Source: Acidobacteriota bacterium
GTDB lineage: Bacteria > Acidobacteriota > JAAYUB01 > JAMOQF01
Direction of reading: 5' to 3'
DNA: 20,958 nucleotides
NCBI GenBank assembly: GCA_027040585.1
Contig: JALULU010000363.1
Span: 1-20,958 of the forward strand
The notes beneath the pieces were generated by a model. It saw only the letters and a program-made list of their open reading frames with translations, did no database searches and was not told the origin of the DNA. A program made the position numbers and the translations under genes. Within the stretch, counting starts at the first letter, position 1. Every line of letters starts with the position of its first letter. Below are positions 6,052 to 12,507 of this stretch, one piece after another.

Positions 6052-8034
6052 ATGAATACAAAATCTTATTTAGAAGTGGAAAAGATTTTATCTCTTTATA
6101 AAGCCAAAGAGGCAATCATCAATAAAATTTCTCCTCAAATATGTAGTACCATAGACTTAGAAAAATTTTTAGAAGCGGTTGTTAAAGAAATAGGAAAAAT
6201 GATGGACGTTGATAGATGTAATTTAATGGTATATAAATATTTTGGCGCCCTAAAAATAAATTTTGAGTACCTCAAAGAAAAAGATCTTCCATCCTCATTA
6301 AATGAGGAGATACCTGTAAACAGAGGTTTTTTACTTTCATCAAACTATAAATATCAGCCATATGTTTTGAATAACATAGAAACTGAGAATGTTCATCCAA
6401 TGGTAAAAATTTTATGTGAGAGATTTAAAACAAAATCCCTTTTAATTGTTCCAATAAACTTTAGAGATGAACTTCTTGCAGTAATAGGGCTACACCACAG
6501 CAAAACTAATCACAACTGGAATGAAGAAGAAATCTCATTTATTGAATCCCTGGCAAATTTGATAGCAATTGCTTTTAAGTACACAAAAATGTTTGAAGAA
6601 AAGGAAAAGGAAGTAGAAATTTCAAAAATGTTGCTGTCACTTATAAACGATCTTTACAGTTCAAAGGACATAGATGCCACTATGAAAAAACTTCTGGACA
6701 ATCTTAACGAAATATTCAATTCAGATATAGGTTGTTTTGGAACTTTTTCAAAAAGGGAAGAAAAAATAATTTTTAACATAGTTAGACAAAGAGAATTTTC
6801 TTTAAACAGTTTAACACTGCCTGAAGAAATAAATTTAAGAGAAAAACCTACAGTAGTTGAAAATTTAAAAAAAGGAAAAAATATTTTAATCCACAGTGAA
6901 AATTCAAATAATTTTGAAGAAAAAACTTTTTTAAATAACCTGAGTTGTAGTTCTCTAAATATTACCCCAATAATTATGAGCGGTGAACTGTATGGTGTAA
7001 TTATTCTAATCTGGTATGATGGGCATAAAATTATACTTGAACCACAAAACAATATAATTCATTCAGTTATTAAACAAATAAGTATCTACTTTGAAAAACA
7101 CAGGCTATCAAATGAAATAAAAAAATTACAAAATGAATTGAAAGAGATAAAATTTCAAAAATCTATCGCTGGAAACAGACAATTTTATAGAGATTTACTC
7201 CAGAAAGGTGCAAAAGCACTTGAAAAAAATAATTTCTTAATAATAGAGGGAAAGGAAGGTGTGGGAAAGGAATTTTTCGGAAAGCTACTTCACAATTTCA
7301 CTGAAGATGGAAGCCCTTTTGTGATAGTGGACTCTAAAGAGGAAGATATTTTGGAAAAGATTTTTGGTTATGAAGTAATTGAAAATAAGCATACAATAAA
7401 GCACATACCGGGAATCATTGAGACCAACTCTAATTCGACTATATTTTTTAAAAATGGTGAGTTTTTACAGGGAAAGGTGTTATTACATCTATTAAATGTT
7501 CTAAAAACAAAAGAATTCACTTTCGCCTTCTCAGGTAAAAAAATTAGAGTAGACAATAAATTTCTAATCTCAGTAAGAGACGATGATAGCGAAATTATAA
7601 ATTTTTTTGGTAAAGAGGTGGAAAAAATTTATATACCAACTTTAGAAGAAAGAAAAGATGAAATTCCAGAATTTATAAAATATTTTGTATCTGAATACTC
7701 TGAAACTTTAAAAAAAGAGATCAAAGAGATAAAAGAAGAGTATGTAAATTACCTTACAAATAAAAAATTTGAAAGAAATATAGATGAATTAAAAGAGATA
7801 ATTAAAAATAGTGTGGAAAAATCTAAAAATGGTGTTTTAAATATTTATACTATAGACGAAGATATGACAACAGATGAAGATATAACAATTTCAATAAAGG
7901 TTGGAACACCACTTAAGGAAATAGAAAAAGAAATCATAAAAAAATTCCTAAGCCACTTTAAAAATGACAAAACAAAAACAGCAAAAGCTTTAAATATTGG
8001 GAAAAAGACTATTTATAGGAAGATTAAGGAATAG
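6052..8034 (+). CDS. GAF-GAF-degenerate AAA-Fis transcriptional regulator
   Basis: A 660-aa cytosolic regulator. Two GAF-like sensor domains lie at about 30-175 and 190-350, then a short coiled-coil linker, an AAA module (about 370-600) and a Fis-type helix-turn-helix at the C-terminus (DKTKTAKALNIGKKTIYRKI). The layout is that of sigma54 enhancer-binding proteins. Walker A is present (GKEGVGKE, 400-407), and the LEERKDEIPEF segment matches the family's LRERKEDIP region. But the GAFTGA sigma54-contact loop is absent, and the Walker B position reads TIFFKNGEF (463-471) where active members have TLFLDEIGE. It probably cannot drive sigma54 open-complex formation and may act as a ligand-sensing sigma70 repressor or activator. 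Start supported by GGTGGG 6 nt upstream. Divergent from the activase operon, which is its likely target. Confidence 0.8.
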   Translation: MNTKSYLEVEKILSLYKAKEAIINKISPQICSTIDLEKFLEAVVKEIGKMMDVDRCNLMVYKYFGALKINFEYLKEKDLPSSLNEEIPVNRGFLLSSNYKYQPYVLNNIETENVHPMVKILCERFKTKSLLIVPINFRDELLAVIGLHHSKTNHNWNEEEISFIESLANLIAIAFKYTKMFEEKEKEVEISKMLLSLINDLYSSKDIDATMKKLLDNLNEIFNSDIGCFGTFSKREEKIIFNIVRQREFSLNSLTLPEEINLREKPTVVENLKKGKNILIHSENSNNFEEKTFLNNLSCSSLNITPIIMSGELYGVIILIWYDGHKIILEPQNNIIHSVIKQISIYFEKHRLSNEIKKLQNELKEIKFQKSIAGNRQFYRDLLQKGAKALEKNNFLIIEGKEGVGKEFFGKLLHNFTEDGSPFVIVDSKEEDILEKIFGYEVIENKHTIKHIPGIIETNSNSTIFFKNGEFLQGKVLLHLLNVLKTKEFTFAFSGKKIRVDNKFLISVRDDDSEIINFFGKEVEKIYIPTLEERKDEIPEFIKYFVSEYSETLKKEIKEIKEEYVNYLTNKKFERNIDELKEIIKNSVEKSKNGVLNIYTIDEDMTTDEDITISIKVGTPLKEIEKEIIKKFLSHFKNDKTKTAKALNIGKKTIYRKIKE

Positions 8035-8171
8035 ATAATTACTCACTCATATTAGGTGAAATAATAGAAAATAAAAATCTGTTATAAATGTATAAGATGA
8101 AAAGTAAAATGCTGTAAAAATTTGCCTTTTCTTGTAACAAATTTTCAGTTATAATTCTTTTTAATCCGCAC

Positions 8172-8185
8172 TATAATAGTATAAT
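8172..8185 (+). promoter_or_regulatory. Twin TATAAT boxes upstream of the zinc-ribbon gene
   Basis: Two TATAAT hexamers (8172-8177, 8180-8185) lie 77-90 nt upstream of the next start codon in the 227-base gap. No good -35 was found at 16-18 bp, so this is a weak promoter call in AT-rich DNA. An 8-bp inverted repeat, AAAATTTG/CAAATTTT (8117-8124/8138-8145), lies just upstream; no clear terminator for the regulator gene is visible. Confidence 0.3.
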
Positions 8186-8261
8186 TATATCAAAAAAATA
8201 TTGGAAAATTCTTTCCATATAATTTAATATAGAAGTTGAAGTTTAATATTAGGAGTATTTT

Positions 8262-8717
8262 ATGAAATGTCCAAATTGTGGAACTGAAAATCCAGAAGGG
8301 GCAAGGTTTTGTAAGAATTGTGGATTCCAGTTATCAAACATGGGAACCACACCATCCCCACCCCCACAACAGAATACAAATACACAACCTCCACCACCAC
8401 CTCCCCAACCTCCTCAAGGCGCTCAAGCATCACCTCCTCCATCACCTGGTTCAACACCACCACCTTATACACCGCCACAGGGCGCGCCAACATCAGGTGC
8501 AAAAGAATCCTGGTGGAATTCGCTAATTTTTTGTATTCTTTTGTCAATTTTCTGCTGTTGGCCATTGGGAGTTGGCCTTTATTGGATGAATCCCGTGGCA
8601 TCAAAAAAATCAAAAATTATACTTACAGCAATTTTCGTAGGTCTCTTTATTTTAGGTTTGCTGTTATGGGTAATTCTCATGTTTTCATCAAAAGGTCATG
8701 CGTCTTTCCACTATTGA
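8262..8717 (+). CDS. Zinc-ribbon, proline-rich, two-TM membrane protein
   Basis: A 151-aa protein with three parts. Residues 1-25 form a zinc ribbon (CPNCG at 3-7 and CKNCG at 17-21). Residues about 30-78 are a Pro/Gln/Thr-rich linker with short poly-Pro runs. The rest is hydrophobic, with two likely membrane spans (about 83-109, Cys-rich with CILLSIFCC, and about 117-142). The N-terminus is probably cytosolic. Proteins of this plan are common and mostly uncharacterised; I assign no function. AGGAG lies 6 nt before the ATG. It is 33 nt upstream of the BON lipoprotein and likely co-transcribed. Overlapping frames here are open only because the linker is low in stop codons. Confidence 0.75.
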   Translation: MKCPNCGTENPEGARFCKNCGFQLSNMGTTPSPPPQQNTNTQPPPPPPQPPQGAQASPPPSPGSTPPPYTPPQGAPTSGAKESWWNSLIFCILLSIFCCWPLGVGLYWMNPVASKKSKIILTAIFVGLFILGLLLWVILMFSSKGHASFHY

Positions 8718-8750
8718 TTTTAATTTAAATTATTATTTGGAGATGAGAAA

Positions 8751-9251
8751 ATGAAAAAGAAAAACTTACTACCAATTGTGATTTTACTTTTTTTTACATT
8801 CATGATAGTTTCATGTTCCTCTGAAAAAAAAGTAGAAAAGAAAAATGACTTTCTGGCAAATATTGAAAAAAATGCAGATTCCTTTGCCAAGAAAAAAAAG
8901 GAAGAAATGCTAAAAAAGAAAAGAGAAAAGGAAGAAAAGGAGAAGGAATTATCAGAAGCAAGAAAGAAAAAACTTCTAAAGTGGCAGGAAGAAATGGCAA
9001 AGAGAGAAAAAGAGGCATCAAAGAGAAAAGTTGTTTACGATGTGAGCGATGACGATTTAAGGTTTTTAATTAGAAACACTATGCTTACAAAATTTGAGAA
9101 TCTCCAGGTGAATGCTGGTGTTAAAAATGGAGTTGTAAAACTATATGGTAAAGTAAAGTCTAAAGCAGAAAAGGAAAAACTTTTAAAAGCACTAAAAAAA
9201 ATACCTGGTATTAGGAAAATAGATACTACATATCTTCAGGTGGGAAAGTAA
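8751..9251 (+). CDS. BON-domain lipoprotein with charged coiled coil
   Basis: A 166-aa exported lipoprotein. The signal peptide has a KKK start, a hydrophobic core and a lipobox IVSC with the lipidated Cys at 22. Residues about 24-93 are an unusually Lys/Glu-rich helix, probably a coiled coil or spacer. Residues about 98-163 form a BON-like domain (a sequence of alternating hydrophobics with VNAGVKNGVVKLYGKV and a central glycine), a fold linked to membrane or phospholipid binding in the OsmY/Kbp group. Periplasmic, anchored to the inner or outer membrane. GGAG lies 8 nt before the ATG. Last gene of its operon; its TAA is in the loop of the following terminator. Confidence 0.75.
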   Translation: MKKKNLLPIVILLFFTFMIVSCSSEKKVEKKNDFLANIEKNADSFAKKKKEEMLKKKREKEEKEKELSEARKKKLLKWQEEMAKREKEASKRKVVYDVSDDDLRFLIRNTMLTKFENLQVNAGVKNGVVKLYGKVKSKAEKEKLLKALKKIPGIRKIDTTYLQVGK

Positions 9252-9266
9252 TTTCCCGCCTTTTTT
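9239..9266 (+). terminator. Rho-independent terminator of the zinc-ribbon/BON operon
   Basis: GGTGGGAAA (9239-9247) pairs with TTTCCCGCC (9252-9260), with one T-G wobble and a 4-nt loop, followed by TTTTTT (9261-9266). The stop codon of the BON gene (9249-9251) is in the loop. Confidence 0.9.
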
Positions 9267-9583
9267 GTTAAAAATAGCATATTTTCAATTTTCTTCCTTT
9301 TAATTTTTGAAAATAACTTACTAAATTGATTTACTTTGTTTTAAATACTTAATTTTTATAGTTCAATTTTCTTAGAATTTCTATCTAATATTTTATGAAT
9401 TTATAATGGATCTATGCAATTTCTTTCAAACTTTAGCAATAGGTAAAGATAATTTTCATTTATTTAAATTTTTTAGATAGCAAAACATAGCACTATGTAT
9501 TTGTTTAAAATTTCAATAACCTATACCATCCACTTTAAATCTAATTTCACATTATTAATTATTGAATGGGAAAATAAATGGAA
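9267..9583. other. About 320-base gap between two convergent transcription units
   Basis: Very AT-rich with no credible ORF. The only structure noticed is ACATAG-CA-CTATGT (9485-9498). It is bounded by a plus-strand terminator on the left and a minus-strand terminator on the right. No RNA gene was recognised. Confidence 0.5.
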
Positions 9584-9617
9584 AAGGAGAAAGGCAAAAG
9601 TTTTGGCCTTCCTCCTT
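9584..9617 (-). terminator. Terminator of the FadL-SGNH hydrolase operon
   Basis: AAGGAG (9584-9589) pairs with CTCCTT (9612-9617) and AAGGC (9591-9595) with GCCTT (9606-9610), with one mismatch between them and a 10-nt loop. On the minus strand the stem is followed by a short T stretch (TTTT), 13 nt beyond the hydrolase stop. Confidence 0.7.
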
Positions 9618-9629
9618 AAAAAATCAACT

Positions 9630-11066
9630 TTACTTCAAATTATTTAAATCCCTAACACCTATCTTAGCAACTCTCCTAATACCTGTGATATCCATCATAA
9701 TATCAATTGGATATACTGGATTAAGTGGATTAATTTCTCCTAAATGATTTATCAAATTCACCTTATTCTGAAATTTTTCTAATTTTTTACAGAAAGTATT
9801 ATAAAGTCCCTCAAATCCAGTCATCTTCAATTTCCTAAGATTAATTTTTGAGGCATTTCCCATTGTCATACAACATACAGGACTATCAAAAATAAATGGA
9901 TATAGATCAAGATCTGGAATATTCTTTCCGAAAGCCTGATTGATTGTTTGAATCATATATTCAGCAGTTATTGCATATCCTATCGGGGTGGGATGAACAC
10001 CATCAAGGCCAAAAATACCACCTACTAAGAATTTGCTTGTAAGTGTAATTCCACCAATCTCAACACCATTTTGCACAATATCGCTAAAAATGGAGTTTAT
10101 ATCAAAAACTGCACATCCATATTTTTGAGCAGTAGCCTTTATATCTGAATTAAATGTATTTACATAATCTTCAATGGTTGCAATTTCATTTGGAGTTAAC
10201 ACCACGGAATCAGGCAAGGGCTGCCCATTCCCACCTAAAGTCGTTGGTATCCCATATCCCTGTGCTAAATATGGAGCAGCAGTAAGTAAAACATATGAAT
10301 TGGGGGCAATAAATGGAGAACCATTATCACTCTGTCCAAGATAAGTCACAGGGTTGCCACTATTATCTGTAACAGGTTGACCAGTTGCCGGATTAATTAT
10401 AAATGGGGGAATTGTTGTAACAAATGGTATTGAAACAACTGAAGGAATAGTTGCTACTAAGATATCTGCACTTGTGTTACTGCTTAAAGTGGAAATCAAT
10501 TGATCGTACTCAGCCTGAAAAACATCTTTCGGAGTAAGTGTAACTCCAGGAATAGGAGTACCACTTACAGCAGCACCCAAAACATCATTATTTCCTGTCC
10601 AGACAAGAAGTAGATCAGGATGTAAAGATATTGCCTGTTGTACCTGTGTACCAAGTCCCCTTAAAATTAAATCGTGCATACCGCCATTGTCTGTAACAGT
10701 ATTAAGTGCATCATATAGAGTTGACCCGGGAACAGCTAAATTGTCATAGGGCCTTTGAAGGTTTAGGTTTAAAGGGTGTCCAAATTGTGAAGGATCCGTG
10801 GTAATAGGGGCTATAGTTGGAGTCAGATCTATAAGTTTAAGTAGAGCAGGAATCCCAGGTTCAGAAACAAGAGGCTGCTCAAAATCACTTATTCCACACT
10901 GAGCGGCAACAAGTGCTGGCATTGAATACTGCTGATAGGTTTGAACCAATCCACCAGAAGAATACCCTGCCATAAGAGAATCACCAACAGCAACCACTTT
11001 AGAATATTGACCAAAGGCAAATGCCATAAATGTAAATATTAAAATAATAAAAAGTATTTTCTTCAT
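9630..11066 (-). CDS. Secreted SGNH/GDSL-family hydrolase with odd C-terminal tail
   Basis: A 478-aa exported esterase/lipase-type hydrolase. It has a signal peptide at about 1-19. SGNH blocks in order: VAVGDSLMAG with nucleophile Ser30, Gly114 in NLAVPGST, GNND (158-161), and DGVHPTPIGY with Asp355 and His358. The catalytic set is complete. The fold seems to end near residue 390; residues about 394-478 are a tail with two adjacent Cys and an Asn-Pro-Leu-Ile low-complexity run, unlike the rest (see findings). Start: AGGAGG 5 nt before the ATG. It lies 18 nt downstream of the FadL porin, so it is co-transcribed; together they suggest outer-surface ester or lipid hydrolysis plus uptake. Substrate unknown. 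Confidence 0.8.
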   Translation of the reverse strand: MKKILFIILIFTFMAFAFGQYSKVVAVGDSLMAGYSSGGLVQTYQQYSMPALVAAQCGISDFEQPLVSEPGIPALLKLIDLTPTIAPITTDPSQFGHPLNLNLQRPYDNLAVPGSTLYDALNTVTDNGGMHDLILRGLGTQVQQAISLHPDLLLVWTGNNDVLGAAVSGTPIPGVTLTPKDVFQAEYDQLISTLSSNTSADILVATIPSVVSIPFVTTIPPFIINPATGQPVTDNSGNPVTYLGQSDNGSPFIAPNSYVLLTAAPYLAQGYGIPTTLGGNGQPLPDSVVLTPNEIATIEDYVNTFNSDIKATAQKYGCAVFDINSIFSDIVQNGVEIGGITLTSKFLVGGIFGLDGVHPTPIGYAITAEYMIQTINQAFGKNIPDLDLYPFIFDSPVCCMTMGNASKINLRKLKMTGFEGLYNTFCKKLEKFQNKVNLINHLGEINPLNPVYPIDIMMDITGIRRVAKIGVRDLNNLK

Positions 11067-11084
11067 ATTTTCCTCCTGAAAACG

Positions 11085-12365
11085 TTAGAAATTATATTTA
11101 AATGAAAGACAAACTAAGTTAGCATCAGTATCATAAACTCCGTAGAAGCTATCTATCTGATTTACACCAACTATACTTCTTTCATCAAAATCAAGATACA
11201 TATAACTAAAATCAAAAGTCAATGCTCCGGTCTTATATCCAAATCCGAAGCAATATCCATTTCTATCGGCATCAGGAAGAATTGGGCTCACTTCTTTATC
11301 GGGCTGTGGTGTTTCATCATATTCATATCCAAGTCTCACCGCAAAGTTTTCATTTACAGCATACTGAAAACCAAAACGATAGCTATAACTCTTATCCCAA
11401 TCTGTATGTCTTACAGTAGAAAGTTCAGGATGTCCAACCACTGTTACTGGTAAATAATCATAAGAATCCCATCCTATATATCCAAGGTCAAACTCAAATG
11501 TACATTTTGGAATAATTGTAGTGGCTATTCCAAACATTGCCTGTTCTGGATAATTTATTGTTGCTTTCCCCTTAAGTTCCTGACCAAAAGGGATTTGCTG
11601 AGCAACTGCATAGTCAAAATCCGCATGACCTGTGGAAATTTGATCAAACATCGCCCTTCCAGAATAATCAACATCTTCTTCTGAATGATAGGTAAATCCA
11701 AGACTTATTTTTGGAATATACCTGAACAACACACCGACATCATAGCCCCAGGCACCATCATAACCACCATCAAATCTAACGTGGCCAACATTTACAACCC
11801 TGTCAGTATAAGGATCCACTGCAGGTATATACTTTTCAAGGGCAACTTTTGTCTGAAGATAGTTAATTCCAAGTGCCACTGCAAACTTATCTCCAAGTTT
11901 ATAAGCGATAGTTGGCTGCATTCTATACGTCACAACTTTAGCAAGAGTGGAGATATATCTACCTGCAAAATTTGAAGGATCTTCCCATTTTGTTTCAAGG
12001 CCAAATGGAGTATATCCCCCAATTGCAAATACCCAATTGTCATTAATAGGTAAAATTATAGTAAGATCTGAAGGATAAAATGTCTGAGTCTCCTGAGAAG
12101 CAGTAACTCCATTACCTGGAAAAGGATTAGCTCCATAAAAATCAGAATTAGGTCTAATGATAGTTGTGTTAAAGTAAATAGATGCCTTCTGAAAGGCAAT
12201 ACCAGCAGGATTATAAAAAAGTGCTGAAGGATCATCTGCTTGAGCACAAAAGGCACCACCCATAGCTGTTGCCTTTGCTCCATGTTCATAAATAGAGAAG
12301 CCACCTGCTAAAAGCATAGTGGTCGAAAAAACTAACATCAGGACAAAAATTAAATTTCTTTTCAT
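11085..12365 (-). CDS. OmpP1/FadL/TodX-family outer-membrane transporter
   Basis: Outer-membrane beta-barrel for long-chain fatty acids or other hydrophobic substrates, 426 aa from the chosen start. It has a signal peptide (about 1-20, ending LLA before GGFSIYEHG). The mature N-terminus has the family hatch signature AKATAMGGAF...ADDPSALFYNPAGI, then many alternating beta-strand segments, and a terminal Phe (KYNF) as expected of barrel proteins. Start: the ATG at 12365 has GGAGG 4 nt upstream. A longer frame opening with TTG at 12443 is rejected because its first codons are the -35 box of the promoter. First gene of the operon with the SGNH hydrolase. I do not use the symbol fadL because the substrate is not shown. 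Confidence 0.85.
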   Translation of the reverse strand: MKRNLIFVLMLVFSTTMLLAGGFSIYEHGAKATAMGGAFCAQADDPSALFYNPAGIAFQKASIYFNTTIIRPNSDFYGANPFPGNGVTASQETQTFYPSDLTIILPINDNWVFAIGGYTPFGLETKWEDPSNFAGRYISTLAKVVTYRMQPTIAYKLGDKFAVALGINYLQTKVALEKYIPAVDPYTDRVVNVGHVRFDGGYDGAWGYDVGVLFRYIPKISLGFTYHSEEDVDYSGRAMFDQISTGHADFDYAVAQQIPFGQELKGKATINYPEQAMFGIATTIIPKCTFEFDLGYIGWDSYDYLPVTVVGHPELSTVRHTDWDKSYSYRFGFQYAVNENFAVRLGYEYDETPQPDKEVSPILPDADRNGYCFGFGYKTGALTFDFSYMYLDFDERSIVGVNQIDSFYGVYDTDANLVCLSFKYNF

Positions 12366-12414
12366 ATGTCCTCCAAATATTGAAATTTTATAACTTTCTG
12401 ACTTCATCCTTTTT

Positions 12415-12443
12415 ATATTACAGTTAACACAAAAAAGTGTCAA
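12415..12443 (-). promoter_or_regulatory. Sigma70-type promoter of the FadL-SGNH operon
   Basis: On the minus strand, TTGACA (12443-12438), a 17-bp spacer and TAATAT (12420-12415) form a near-consensus vegetative promoter about 50 nt upstream of the FadL start codon. It is the best promoter match in the window. A short GTTAAA/TTTAAC hairpin (12483-12497) between it and the upstream dinG stop could be a weak terminator. Confidence 0.7.
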
Positions 12444-12507
12444 GTTATAAATTCTTCTAAAAATGTTGATAATAAAGGATTTGTTAAATTTTTTAACTAT
12501 ACTTTAA

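Noticed and set aside
8260..8728. Other open frames overlapping the zinc-ribbon gene, including His- and Thr-rich ones
   Set aside because: They arise from the CCA/CCT-rich proline linker read in other frames; only the frame with CxxC pairs, AGGAG spacing and membrane spans is credible.
9485..9498. ACATAG-CA-CTATGT palindrome in the gap between convergent operons
   Set aside because: Short, AT-rich, with no promoter or gene start nearby; expected by chance in such DNA.
9562..9747. A 61-aa plus-strand frame with a hydrophobic segment
   Set aside because: It runs through the terminator hairpin and antisense to the hydrolase tail, without a ribosome site; more likely a by-product of the repeat-like sequence.
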